A stretch of 18,808 nucleotides of DNA, from NCBI GenBank assembly GCA_002343425.1, contig DDSO01000072.1, positions 1 through 18,808 of the forward strand. Direction: 5' to 3'. This DNA is from Brevundimonas sp. UBA2388 (GTDB lineage: Bacteria; Pseudomonadota; Alphaproteobacteria; Caulobacterales; Caulobacteraceae). A model generated the notes under the pieces. The model made no database searches and was not told where the DNA came from. It worked only from the letters and a program-made list of their open reading frames with translations. Numbering within the stretch: position 1 is the stretch's first letter; each line of letters begins with the position of its first letter. This document shows, piece after piece, positions 1 through 6,985 of the stretch. A program made the position numbers and the translations under genes.

Positions 1-524
1 TCCACGCGCTGGCCGGCGAGCCGCTCGAGGCCCTGAAGGCCAAGGTCGCGGCCAACCTTGGCGGCGAGACGCCGGAGTACGACGTCTATCCGCCCGAACT
101 CTGGGATCCGTTCCGCACCCGCCGCTTCGAATGCGGCGAGGACCTCTACGCCACGCTCGGCATCCCGCGCGAGGACAAGCCCGCCCGCCTGCGGCAGCTG
201 TTCAAAAACACCCAGTTCTTCGGCGCGCCGGTGGGCCTGTTCTTCAGCCTCGACCGCAACCTCGGCCGGCCGCAGTGGGCGGACGTGGGCATGTACATGC
301 AGACGGTGATGCTTCTGGCTGTCGAGCGCGGACTGGGGACCTGCGCCCAGGAGTTCTGGGCCCGCTATCCGAAGACCGTCGGCGACCACATCGCCCTGCC
401 CGACGACCACATGCTGTTTTCCGGCATGGCCCTGGGCTGGCCGGACGAGACGGCGCCGATCAACAGCCTGCGCACGCGGCGGGATCCCTTTGATGTGTGG
501 TGCAGCATGGATGGGTTCGGCTGA
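1..524 (+). CDS. Nitroreductase family protein (5' end missing)
   Basis: This is the C-terminal part of a nitroreductase-fold flavoprotein. The family uses FMN and NAD(P)H to reduce nitro groups, quinones or enones in the cytoplasm. The reading frame is open from base 3 to the TGA at 522-524, about 173 residues. The start lies outside the window. Recognisable family features are the FFGAPVGLFF strand, the 'GMYMQTVMLLAVERGLGTCAQ' helix region (the FMN-contacting segment of this fold) and the C-terminal MALGWPDE..PINSLRTRRDP segment, where family members carry a G-Y/W-P motif and a dimer-swapped tail. The substrate cannot be inferred. The gene is followed after 104 bp by an unrelated small gene on the same strand, and I see no clear terminator between them. 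Confidence 0.88.
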   Translation, partial: HALAGEPLEALKAKVAANLGGETPEYDVYPPELWDPFRTRRFECGEDLYATLGIPREDKPARLRQLFKNTQFFGAPVGLFFSLDRNLGRPQWADVGMYMQTVMLLAVERGLGTCAQEFWARYPKTVGDHIALPDDHMLFSGMALGWPDETAPINSLRTRRDPFDVWCSMDGFG

Positions 525-628
525 CGATCTCCTCTCTGCTCGCGGGAAGGGACCCTGCGGCGCAAGGTGACAGGGCAGCGCCCCGCTACCAGGTTGCGAG
601 CACGCTGAAAACAATCTAGAGTGGTGAT

Positions 629-979
629 ATGAGACGCCGCTCAACCCTCACGCCTGCCCAAAGTCTTCGCCGCCCTACGACCGGCTCGGAGCAGCGACTC
701 TGGCGGGCGCTGCTTGACAAACGGTTGGTAGGGACCACGTTCCGCAGGCAGCACATCGTGGGCCCGTACGTCGTCGACTTCTTCTGCAAGGCTCGCGACC
801 TAGCCATCGAGATCGACGGCGGGGTTCATCAGGACGAGGACGCCCGGTTGCTTGGCGCCCGCCGCGACGCCTGGATGACCGAGCGGGGAATCACCATCCT
901 GCGAATTCCGGACCAGCTGGTTCGGCAGAACCTCGATACGGCGCTGTCGATCATCGTCAGGGCAGCGTCGTTGCGCTGA
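629..979 (+). CDS. DUF559 protein (PD-(D/E)xK nuclease-like fold)
   Basis: A 116-residue protein of the DUF559 family, which is related to very-short-patch-repair-type endonucleases; the cellular role of the single-domain version is not established. Visible features are a GSEQRLWRALLDKRL helix with Glu21, the strand VGPYVVDFFC with Asp50, and the LAIEIDGGVHQ strand with Glu61, Asp63 and His67. These fit the acidic metal-binding D..ExD arrangement of the fold. The last part (GITILRIPDQLVRQNLDTAL) is the typical family ending. The ATG at 629 is preceded by a weak Shine-Dalgarno (GAGTGGTGAT). The gene stands alone. A small stem-loop (969-990) spans its stop codon. Inference: a monocistronic housekeeping or selfish nuclease; nothing nearby suggests a restriction system. 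Confidence 0.82.
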   Translation: MRRRSTLTPAQSLRRPTTGSEQRLWRALLDKRLVGTTFRRQHIVGPYVVDFFCKARDLAIEIDGGVHQDEDARLLGARRDAWMTERGITILRIPDQLVRQNLDTALSIIVRAASLR

Positions 980-990
980 CCGGCGCAACG
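969..990. repeat. Inverted repeat spanning the DUF559 stop codon
   Basis: The arms CGTTGCGC (969-976) and GCGCAACG (983-990) are perfectly complementary over 8 bp around a 6-base loop that contains the TGA stop. No T-run follows on either strand, so it is not a standard intrinsic terminator. It may act as a weak transcript-end structure between two convergent genes. Confidence 0.5.
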
Positions 991-1062
991 GTGCGCCAAG
1001 TCGGTGCTGCCACACCGCCCTGCTCGGCAGGGACTCACTCCTCGCCGGCGGGGAGGACGGCG

Positions 1063-2034
1063 TCATTCTACCTCGATGACCCCCGCGCCGCCGTCCTCGT
1101 CGCCCCAGGCGATGCGGCGGCCGTCGGCGGTGATGGCCAGAGCCGAGATCGCCGCGCCCTTCTCGGCCTTCAGCGTATCCATCTTGCCGCTCTTCAGGTC
1201 GGCGACCCAGACGCGGCCGTCGTCCAGGCCCGCGGCCAGCACCGGCAGCTTCGGCGTGCCGGCGACGCGGACCACCAGGGCCGACTGGTCGAAGCCGATC
1301 TCGGCCGCTTCCTTGCCCATGGGCCCCGTCGCGCCGGAGAAGGGCCAGATCACCGCGCCGTTGGCGCCCGAGGTGGCCAGCATCACGCCGCCCGAAAGGA
1401 AGGCCAGGCTCTTCACCTTCGAGGGATAGCCGCCCATCCGCATGTTCTTCTGATCCTTCAACCGCCAGCCGTGCAGCTGGGCGTCCTGCATGGCGGTGAC
1501 GACGAAGGCGCCGTCGGGCGAGAAGGTCACGGCAGTGTGCGACCCGGCCCATTTCAGGAAGGTCGGCTTCTGTTCGGCGATACGCGCGAACCAAAGTGCG
1601 GCCCCGCCATAGGTCGAGGTCGCGATGCGCCGGCCCTTTGGCTCGAACGCCACGCCCGAGACGGTGCGCTCATGCTGGAAGTCGCGGCGGAAGCCGGCGT
1701 CCTTCGCATCGATGACCGACAGGGTCTTGCCGGCGGAAAAGGCGATCAGGCCGCTTTCGGCCGAGGCGTCGACGGCGTCGATCCACTGGCCGCGGGCGCT
1801 GGTGGCCAGCACGCCCGCGTCGGCGCGGCGATGCCAGATCAGGCGGCCGTCGTCGCCGCCGGTGACCACCCCGTTTCCGGACGGATGGACGACGGCGCAC
1901 AGGATGGCTCCGTCATGGGCCGCGCTGAACGCGCCGTCCTCGAACCGGACCGAACCGTCGCCCAGGGCGAAGACCGCGCCTTCGGCGTCGAAGACGATGG
2001 CGGTGATCTGGGCGTCGAAATTGCTGGTCTTCAC
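1063..2034 (-). CDS. WD40-repeat beta-propeller protein
   Basis: A 323-residue protein made almost entirely of WD40-like blades, with no signal peptide, so probably a cytoplasmic scaffold. Repeated strand signatures include '[22 protein letters not shown]', '[21 protein letters not shown]', '[22 protein letters not shown]', '[21 protein letters not shown]' and '[17 protein letters not shown]', consistent with about seven blades. The start is a GTG at 2034-2032 that overlaps the TGA of the upstream COG0523 GTPase gene (GTGA), so the two are almost certainly translationally coupled. No catalytic domain is visible. Inference: a partner or scaffold for the metal GTPase; no direct function can be assigned from the sequence. 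Confidence 0.85.
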   Translation of the reverse strand: MKTSNFDAQITAIVFDAEGAVFALGDGSVRFEDGAFSAAHDGAILCAVVHPSGNGVVTGGDDGRLIWHRRADAGVLATSARGQWIDAVDASAESGLIAFSAGKTLSVIDAKDAGFRRDFQHERTVSGVAFEPKGRRIATSTYGGAALWFARIAEQKPTFLKWAGSHTAVTFSPDGAFVVTAMQDAQLHGWRLKDQKNMRMGGYPSKVKSLAFLSGGVMLATSGANGAVIWPFSGATGPMGKEAAEIGFDQSALVVRVAGTPKLPVLAAGLDDGRVWVADLKSGKMDTLKAEKGAAISALAITADGRRIAWGDEDGGAGVIEVE

Positions 2035-3119
2035 GCCGCGCAGGCCTCGAACCCGGCCTTCAGCGCGGCCTCGTCGAGGTCGCGGCCGATGAAGACGGCG
2101 CGGGACCAGCGGCGTTCCTTGTCACCCCATTCGCGCTGCAGGTCGCCCTCGAGGATCATGTGCACGGCCTGGAAGACCAGGCGGCGATCCTCACCGGCGA
2201 CATTTATGATGCCCTTGGCGCGCAGGATGTTCTGGCCCTGCTCGCCCAGCAGCCGGTCGAGCCAAGCGGTGAATTTGGCCCCGTCCATCGGCCGGTCGAG
2301 CGACAGGGAGATGCCCTTGATGTCGTCCTCATGCGCATGGCCGCGTGCGCCATGCGAATGGCCGTGGTCGTGGCCATGATCGGCGTGATTGTGATCGTGA
2401 TCGTGATCGTGGTGGTCGTGGTCGCAGTGCTCGTCGTGAACATGGCCGGCCTCGCCGTGGGCGGGGTTGGCGAACTCGGGATTGATGTCGAGAATCCGGC
2501 CCAGGTCGAAGCCGCCGAGGCCGAGCACCTGATCGAGCGGGACATTGGCGCGTTCGGCGCGGGTGATGGGGGCCAGCGGGTTGAGCTTGCGCAGGCGGCG
2601 CTCGACCTCGACCAGTTCGGCCTCAGTGACCAGGTCGGTCTTGTTGAGGATGATGCGGTCGGCGAAGGCGACCTGCTCGCGCGCCTCCTTCGAGTCGTCC
2701 AGCCGGGCCATGACGTGTTTGGCGTCGACAAGCGCGGTGACGCTGTCGAGCTGGGTCTTCGCCTTGACGTCCTCGTCGACGAAGAAGGTCTGGGCCACGG
2801 GGCCGGGGTCGGCCAGGCCGGTGGTCTCGACGATGATGGCGTCGAAGGCGGGCTTGCCGGGACGCTGGCGCTTCATCAGGCCGGCGACGACGCGGATCAG
2901 GTCGCCGCGCACCGTGCAGCAGACGCAGCCGTTGTTCATCTCGAACACGTCCTCGTCGGCGCCGACCACGAGGTCATTGTCGATGCCTATCTCGCCGAAC
3001 TCGTTGACGATGACGGCGTAGCGCTTGCCGTGGTCCTCGGTGAGGATGCGGTTCAGCAGGGTGGTCTTGCCGGCGCCGAGGTAGCCGGTGAGGACGGTGA
3101 CGGGGATCTTGTCGGTCAT
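2031..3119 (-). CDS. COG0523 (CobW/G3E) GTP-binding metal chaperone
   Basis: A 362-residue G3E-family GTPase. The family inserts or delivers metal ions, often zinc or cobalt, using GTP. The Walker A motif GYLGAGKTT is at residues 12-20, the metal-binding CxCC motif (Cys65, Cys67, Cys68) follows, ETTG is at 98-101, and the guanine-specificity motif NKTD is at 159-162. A His/Asp-rich stretch with one Cys (Cys232) runs from about 221 to 263, ahead of a CobW C-terminal domain (about 267-362). No cobalamin genes are nearby, so a zinc-type chaperone is likelier than CobW itself. The gene is first in a pair with the WD40 gene. I looked for a Zur box in the 193 bp upstream and did not find one. Confidence 0.92.
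   Translation of the reverse strand: MTDKIPVTVLTGYLGAGKTTLLNRILTEDHGKRYAVIVNEFGEIGIDNDLVVGADEDVFEMNNGCVCCTVRGDLIRVVAGLMKRQRPGKPAFDAIIVETTGLADPGPVAQTFFVDEDVKAKTQLDSVTALVDAKHVMARLDDSKEAREQVAFADRIILNKTDLVTEAELVEVERRLRKLNPLAPITRAERANVPLDQVLGLGGFDLGRILDINPEFANPAHGEAGHVHDEHCDHDHHDHDHDHNHADHGHDHGHSHGARGHAHEDDIKGISLSLDRPMDGAKFTAWLDRLLGEQGQNILRAKGIINVAGEDRRLVFQAVHMILEGDLQREWGDKERRWSRAVFIGRDLDEAALKAGFEACAA
2385..2414. repeat. Hexanucleotide repeat encoding His-Asp in the GTPase insert
   Basis: The + strand reads GTGATC three times in perfect tandem (2391-2408), flanked by the variants GTGATT (2385-2390) and GTGGTG (2409-2414). On the coding strand this is alternating GAT/CAC, so unit gain or loss stays in frame and only changes the length of the His-Asp metal-binding run. 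A possible slippage hotspot. Confidence 0.7.
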
Positions 3120-3156
3120 GACCGGCAGATGGCGTGTATTGGGTGGTTTGTGAAGA

Positions 3157-3195
3157 CGGGGCCGGTCCCAAACCCCGAGGTGAGGCCCCGGACCG
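3157..3195. repeat. Competing inverted repeats between divergent genes
   Basis: CGGGGCC (3157-3163) pairs with GGCCCCG (3184-3190), and CGGTCC (3163-3168) pairs with GGACCG (3190-3195). The two pairings share bases, so they are alternatives rather than one nested stem. The 193-bp gap between the COG0523 gene and the arsR gene otherwise shows nothing clear except the operator at its right end. Confidence 0.35.
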
Positions 3196-3286
3196 TCGCA
3201 AAGATGCCGTTTGCCGATGGCGTGTCCGACGCGGCATGGCGTCGTGGTGTGCCGGGCTTCATCCTTCAGGGACCTCTGGACAACAT

Positions 3287-3308
3287 ATAAACTACTAATC
3301 TAGTTTAT
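3287..3308 (+). promoter_or_regulatory. Inverted-repeat operator of the ArsR-type regulator
   Basis: Perfect 8-bp arms ATAAACTA (3287-3294) and TAGTTTAT (3301-3308) flank a 6-base spacer, in an AT-rich island within GC-rich DNA. The right arm ends 4 bases before the regulator's ATG. ArsR-family repressors bind imperfect or perfect palindromes of this kind, so autorepression is a natural inference. A TATAAA at 3286-3291 could be the -10 element, which would put the operator over the promoter and make the leader very short. I do not see a convincing -35. Confidence 0.7.
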
Positions 3309-3312
3309 TCGC

Positions 3313-3633
3313 ATGAAAGACGATACCGAGATCGCCGGCCTGTTTGCGGCCTTCGCCCATCCGACACGAATCGCGGTCCTGCGATGCCTTCTGAAGCACT
3401 GTTGCTCCGGACGGCAGTTCGGCGAGCTTTCGAGTGAACTGGGTATCTCGCCTTCGACGCTCAAACATCATCTGGACGAGATGGAACGCGCCGGAGTGTT
3501 GGCGCGCGAAGCCCAAGGGCGGGCCACGATCCTGAAGCTCGATCTGGATGCTCTCGCCGGTGCTGCCGCCCAGCTCTCGCGACTGTGCTGCTCGGCCGAG
3601 ATCGGACAGCAACCTGCGGCCAGGAACCCCTGA
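3313..3633 (+). CDS. ArsR-family winged-helix regulator with two Cys pairs
   Basis: A 106-residue DNA-binding repressor of the ArsR/SmtB type. The opening FAAFAHPTRIAVLRCLL is the family hallmark. The recognition helix region is LGISPSTLKHHLDEMERAG (about 43-61), and the wing includes REAQGRATILKL. Cysteines sit at 25, 30, 31, 92 and 93, with vicinal pairs at both ends of the fold. In relatives such cysteines bind As(III) or soft metals or sense persulfide or redox state; which applies here is not determinable. There is no visible Shine-Dalgarno upstream of the ATG, only the operator, so leaderless or near-leaderless translation is possible. The hydroxylase-family gene follows with a 2-base gap, indicating one transcript. 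Confidence 0.88.
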   Translation: MKDDTEIAGLFAAFAHPTRIAVLRCLLKHCCSGRQFGELSSELGISPSTLKHHLDEMERAGVLAREAQGRATILKLDLDALAGAAAQLSRLCCSAEIGQQPAARNP

Positions 3634-3635
3634 AA

Positions 3636-4505
3636 ATGACCCGACTCCTTTCACAGGCCCTGCTGATCACCCTGATCGCCGGAATGTCCGCCCTGCTGAT
3701 CGTGTTCTGGACGCATCCTGCGCGTGAAGCCCTCGTGGCCGGCGCTGCGCTGATCCTGATTGCGTTCTCGCTTGTTCTGGAGCGCCTGTGGCCGCACGAT
3801 CCTGCCTGGGCCGACGTCCCGCGTGCGGAAGTCGCCGGGGACATCGGCAGCTTCGTTCTGATCTTCGGCATTCTCGACGGGACGCTCAAATGGCTTACGC
3901 CGTTTGTCGTTCTGGCCCTTGCGCCCTTGCCGGACTCGCCGGGTTTACCGCTCTGGCAACAGGTCCTGCTGGCATTCCTCTGGATCGAGTTTGCGGCATG
4001 GGCAAGCCATTGGGCGCATCATCGGTACAGGCCCCTTTGGGCGCTCCATGCCATGCATCACAGTACGGAACGGCTTTATACGCTCAACAACTTCCGCTTC
4101 CACCCGTTCAACCATGTGCTGAACCACCTGGCGATGATCCTGCCTTTGCTGTGGGTTGGCGTCGCGGCCGAGGCAATCCTCGTCTACACGGCTTTGATGT
4201 TGCCCGTTCTGCTGCTGCAACATTCGAACATCGCCTTCGATTTCGGACGCCTGAACTTGCTGTTCAATACGAATGACCTGCATCGCTGGCATCATTCGAC
4301 AGAGCCTGCCGAGGGTATGAAGAATCTTGGCCGTGCGCTGGTGCTGTGGGATCACGTCTTTTGCACCTATCTGCGCCCGGCCGCCTCAAGCAGCCCGGCG
4401 GGGATCGGGCTGTTCCCGGTCAGCCGCAGCTTTCCTCCGGCCTCGAAATTCTGGGCGCAACTCGGCTGGCCATTTAATCCTGGCTGTTGTCGTTCAGCCC
4501 GCTGA
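3636..4505 (+). CDS. Fatty acid hydroxylase/sterol desaturase superfamily membrane protein
   Basis: A 289-residue integral membrane di-iron enzyme homologue; the family hydroxylates or desaturates lipids, sterols or carotenoids using O2. The histidine boxes are complete: HWAHH (125-129), HAMHH (138-142), HPFNHVLNH (156-164) and HRWHH (216-220). Hydrophobic helices lie at about 7-26, 33-48, 70-95, 105-120 and 165-195. I chose the ATG at 3636, immediately after the arsR TGA, because the longer in-frame start at 3585 lies inside arsR. The C-terminus (after about residue 250) is not recognisable. The substrate is unknown. Co-transcription with an ArsR-type sensor suggests that expression is induced by a metal, thiol or redox signal (inference). 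Confidence 0.87.
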   Translation: MTRLLSQALLITLIAGMSALLIVFWTHPAREALVAGAALILIAFSLVLERLWPHDPAWADVPRAEVAGDIGSFVLIFGILDGTLKWLTPFVVLALAPLPDSPGLPLWQQVLLAFLWIEFAAWASHWAHHRYRPLWALHAMHHSTERLYTLNNFRFHPFNHVLNHLAMILPLLWVGVAAEAILVYTALMLPVLLLQHSNIAFDFGRLNLLFNTNDLHRWHHSTEPAEGMKNLGRALVLWDHVFCTYLRPAASSSPAGIGLFPVSRSFPPASKFWAQLGWPFNPGCCRSAR

Positions 4506-4548
4506 ACGTCCGCCATGCCTGTCGTCCGCCGCGGGCGGCCGGGGCCGT

Positions 4549-5550
4549 CTAGAGGTTCTGACCCAGGCCCTCGCAGTCCGGGCAGTCGGCCAAGGGCCGG
4601 GTTTCCAGCTGAAGCGTGGTGTGGCCGATGCGAAACCGGCCGCGCGCCATCGCCTGCGCCTCGACCAGAAGGGCGTCAGGGTCCGGGCGGTCGTGGCACA
4701 GGTGGGCGGTCAGGGCGGTCTCGGTGGTCGACAGGCCCCAGACGTGCAGGTCGTGGATGGCGGTGACGCCGGGCAGGGACAGGAAGGCGGCGCGGATGGC
4801 GTCGACGTCGACGCTGCGCGGGGCGGCGTCGATGGCCAGGTTGACCGAGTCCTTGAGCAGGCCCCAGGTGCCGATCAGGATGACGGCGACGATGACGATG
4901 CTGACCAGCGGGTCGATGATCGACCAGCCAGACATCCAGATGACCCCGCCGGCGATGACCACGCCGATCGAGACGGCGGCGTCGGCCATCATGTGGAGGT
5001 AGGCGCCACGGGCGTTCAGGTCGCTGTGCTGGTCGCGCATGAACAGCAGGGCGGTGCCGAGGTTGATGACGAAGCCGATGGCCGCCACGCCCATGATCAG
5101 GCCGGACATCACCGGCGCCGGCTCGGCCAGACGGCGGACGGCCTCGAAGGCGATGGCCCCGCAGGCGAAGATCAACAGCAGGGCGTTGGCGAGGGCGGCC
5201 AGCACCGTGGCCTTGCCGTAGCCATAGGTATTCCGGGAGCCGCTCGCCCGGCGCGCCAGCCACGCGGCCCCGCCGGCCATGGCCAGACCGAGGACGTCAG
5301 ACAGATTGTGCCCCGCATCGGCCATCAGGGCGGTGGACCCGCTGTATATCCCGGCCCCGAACTCGACGCCGACGAAGGCCAGGTTGACGATCAGGCCGAC
5401 GGCGTAGCGCCAGTCGCCGGTATCGACCGTGCCATGGTGGTGGCCGCCGGGGCCGTGGGCGTGCCCGTGGTCATGCCCGTGTTTGTGCGCATGGTCGTGC
5501 CTGGGGGCATGGCTGTGGTCATGACCGTGATCGTGGGAGCCGTGCGCCAT
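4549..5550 (-). CDS. CDF-family divalent metal transporter with His-rich N-terminus
   Basis: A 333-residue cation diffusion facilitator, a family that exports Zn2+, Co2+, Ni2+ or Cd2+ from the cytoplasm in exchange for protons. The first 40 residues contain 17 histidines (HxH repeats), a likely metal-buffering tail. The transport site is intact: His81 and Asp85 (HNLSD) in helix 2 and His186 and Asp190 (HMMAD) in helix 5, the H-D/H-D set typical of zinc-selective members. A cytoplasmic C-terminal domain follows from about residue 240 (PGVTAIHDLHVWGLS). The gene lies 10 bp downstream of another membrane protein gene and probably shares its promoter and Zur-like box. A His-rich N-terminus is also seen in DmeF-type Co/Ni exporters, so the metal is uncertain. 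Confidence 0.93.
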   Translation of the reverse strand: MAHGSHDHGHDHSHAPRHDHAHKHGHDHGHAHGPGGHHHGTVDTGDWRYAVGLIVNLAFVGVEFGAGIYSGSTALMADAGHNLSDVLGLAMAGGAAWLARRASGSRNTYGYGKATVLAALANALLLIFACGAIAFEAVRRLAEPAPVMSGLIMGVAAIGFVINLGTALLFMRDQHSDLNARGAYLHMMADAAVSIGVVIAGGVIWMSGWSIIDPLVSIVIVAVILIGTWGLLKDSVNLAIDAAPRSVDVDAIRAAFLSLPGVTAIHDLHVWGLSTTETALTAHLCHDRPDPDALLVEAQAMARGRFRIGHTTLQLETRPLADCPDCEGLGQNL

Positions 5551-5560
5551 GCCGCTATCC

Positions 5561-6220
5561 TTAATGCGGGCGCAGGAGGACGAGAAGGCCGATCAGAATC
5601 AGGGCGAGGCCGAGGACGACGCCTTCATAGCGGGCCCAGCGCTCCAGCCGCAGCACCGACCAGCCGGCGCGGGCCAGGACGGTGAACAGGGTCATGCCCA
5701 GCACGGTGCCGGCGGCGAAGGCGAGGGTCAGGGCGGCCAACACCAGCGGCCCCTCGGTCGCCTGGGACAGATAGATCGGCAGCAGCACCTCGCCCGGCGA
5801 CACAGCCATCATCACCACCAGTCCCCAGAAGGCGGCGGCGTGCGACACGGTCGGCTCGGACAGGGCCAGGGATGGTCCGCCGGCCATGATCGGCGCGCGT
5901 AGCACCGCGCGGCCCAGATAGAAGGCGCCGAACAGGATCAGCAGTCCGGCCGATACCCAGGGCAGGACGCCGGAGACCCACCGGTCCATGACCAGGCCCG
6001 CGGCGACAATCAGGCCGCCGACGACGGCTGTGGTGGCGATATGAGCCAGCCCCGAAGCGGCCACGGCCCCCAACACCTGCGGCAGGGTCCAGCGCTGGCC
6101 GCGTCCGACGAGCACAAACGGCAGCCAGTGTGTCGGCAGGGCGGCGTGCAGGAAGGCCGTGGCGAAGCCGACGCCCAGCAGGGACAGCAGGACAGGTTGC
6201 TGGAGGTCGGACGGCGTCAT
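5561..6220 (-). CDS. Polytopic membrane protein, possibly NicO/HupE-like metal transporter
   Basis: A 219-residue inner-membrane protein with about six hydrophobic helices (about 8-28, 45-75, 82-105, 128-150, 155-175, 198-216). Polar residues inside helices include His25 and His31 (HAALPTHW), His60 (GLAHIATT), His127, and a SPGEVLLP motif at about 141-148. The pattern of intramembrane histidines and small-residue helices resembles nickel/cobalt or urease-accessory permeases of the NicO/HupE/UreH kind, but I do not see their HX4-5DH signature, so the assignment is tentative. It is first in a two-gene unit with a CDF transporter 10 bp downstream, which supports a metal role. A Zur-like palindrome lies 18 bp before its ATG. 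Confidence 0.72.
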   Translation of the reverse strand: MTPSDLQQPVLLSLLGVGFATAFLHAALPTHWLPFVLVGRGQRWTLPQVLGAVAASGLAHIATTAVVGGLIVAAGLVMDRWVSGVLPWVSAGLLILFGAFYLGRAVLRAPIMAGGPSLALSEPTVSHAAAFWGLVVMMAVSPGEVLLPIYLSQATEGPLVLAALTLAFAAGTVLGMTLFTVLARAGWSVLRLERWARYEGVVLGLALILIGLLVLLRPH

Positions 6221-6237
6221 CGTCGGACCACATAGAG

Positions 6238-6252
6238 TGTTATCTTATAACA
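6238..6252 (-). promoter_or_regulatory. Zur-like palindrome upstream of the membrane protein/CDF unit
   Basis: TGTTATCTTATAACA has perfect 6-bp arms (TGTTAT/ATAACA) around a 3-base centre. It differs at one defined position from the core of the classical proteobacterial Zur box (TGTTATANTATAACA, recalled from the literature). It ends 18 bp upstream of the ATG at 6220 and is the only AT-rich segment in this intergenic region, so it likely overlaps the promoter. Zinc-dependent repression is the inference; another Fur-family regulator is possible. Confidence 0.62.
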
Positions 6253-6298
6253 GTCCAGAGCGGTGCGTCATTCCGACTGTGTGCTCGGCCGGGCCCCG

Positions 6299-6346
6299 TT
6301 TTTTCGCCCGTCCGCGTTGACTCGGACACCCCTCTGCGTCTATGTC
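6299..6346 (+). promoter_or_regulatory. Candidate sigma-70 promoter for rplU-rpmA
   Basis: TTGACT (6317-6322) matches a -35 element at five of six positions. TATGTC (6341-6346, spacing 18), or CTATGT one base earlier (spacing 17), is a weak -10. A T6 run at 6299-6304 sits where an UP element would lie. Transcription would begin near 6352, just before the leader hairpin. Confidence 0.42.
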
Positions 6347-6356
6347 GCCGCTCTTC

Positions 6357-6391
6357 GCCCGAGGGGGTCCCCCGTCGGGCTTATTCTTTTT
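6357..6391 (+). terminator. Terminator-like hairpin in the rplU leader (attenuator candidate)
   Basis: GCCCGA (6357-6362) pairs with TCGGGC (6375-6380). One G-G mismatch follows, then GGG (6364-6366) pairs with CCC (6371-6373), leaving a GTCC loop. The T-rich run TTATTCTTTTT (6381-6391) follows at once. The upstream genes are on the opposite strand, so this is not the terminator of an upstream + gene; it lies between the putative promoter and the rplU ATG (6413). Confidence 0.6.
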
Positions 6392-6412
6392 GCGTTTCGC
6401 TGAGGCTTCAAC

Positions 6413-6958
6413 ATGTACGCGGTGATCAAGACCGGCGGCAAGCAGTACCGGGTTCAACCGGGCGACGTCATTGTGGTCGAGAAGCTCGACGGCGAGGCTG
6501 GCTCGAACGTTTCGTTCGGCGACGTCCTGATGCTGGGCGGCGAAAAGGGCGTGACCCTGGGCGCTCCCCTGATCGCGGGCGCTGCTGTCGCCGCGACCCT
6601 GGTCGAGACCCGCAAGGGCGAGAAGATCAAGATCTTCAAGAAGACCCGCCGTCAGGGCTATCGCCGTACGAACGGCCATCGCCAGATGGAATCGGTCCTG
6701 CGCATCACCGGCATCGACGGCGCCGGCGAGAAGGCCAAGTGGGACGGCGAGACCTCGCTGATGACCAAGGCCGAGATGAACCTGCGCGCCCGCGGCCTGG
6801 CCCCGCGCGTCGAGACGACCGAAGCCAAGCCGGCCAAGGCCCCCAAGGCCGTCGCCGCTCCGAAGGCTGAAGCCGCTGAAAAGCCGGCCGCCGCCAAGAA
6901 GGCTCCGGCCAAGAAGGCTGCGCCCAAGGCCAAGCCCGCCTCCACCGACGAAGCGTAA
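6413..6958 (+). CDS. rplU: 50S ribosomal protein L21 with long basic C-terminal tail
   Basis: Ribosomal protein L21 of the large subunit, which binds 23S rRNA. The opening MYAVIKTGGKQYRVQPGD and the segment KIKIFKKTRRQGYRRTNGHRQ (L21 signature KxxxxKRRKxYRRxxGHRQ region, about 75-95) are diagnostic. The conserved core ends near residue 105, as in the 103-residue E. coli protein. Here a further 75 residues follow, ending in a tail rich in Ala, Lys and Pro (about 140-181), seen in some alphaproteobacteria. The ATG at 6413 has GAGG 7 bases upstream. rpmA follows after 27 bp, the usual ribosomal pair. Confidence 0.98.
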   Translation: MYAVIKTGGKQYRVQPGDVIVVEKLDGEAGSNVSFGDVLMLGGEKGVTLGAPLIAGAAVAATLVETRKGEKIKIFKKTRRQGYRRTNGHRQMESVLRITGIDGAGEKAKWDGETSLMTKAEMNLRARGLAPRVETTEAKPAKAPKAVAAPKAEAAEKPAAAKKAPAKKAAPKAKPASTDEA

Positions 6959-6985
6959 GAACAGTTAGAGACAGGGAGCAGACCT

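Noticed and set aside
991..2379. 462-residue + strand ORF opposite the WD40 and GTPase genes
   Set aside because: It is a GC-frame shadow. The minus-strand frames have clear WD40 and COG0523 motifs, and this frame has none.
2160..3290. 376-residue + strand ORF opposite the COG0523 gene
   Set aside because: Low-complexity Val/Asp/Gly-rich mirror of the real gene, with no motif or ribosome site.
3120..3312. Search for a Zur box upstream of the COG0523 gene
   Set aside because: No TGTTAT-N3-ATAACA-type palindrome found; only a GC-rich pair of competing stems and the ArsR operator.
4327..5685. 452-residue + strand ORF opposite the His-rich CDF
   Set aside because: Antisense mirror. The His-rich coding strand and transport motifs prove the minus frame.
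6283..6304. GC-rich segment with T6 considered as an intrinsic terminator
   Set aside because: Only a 4-bp stem forms and no + gene lies upstream; an UP-like element is more likely.
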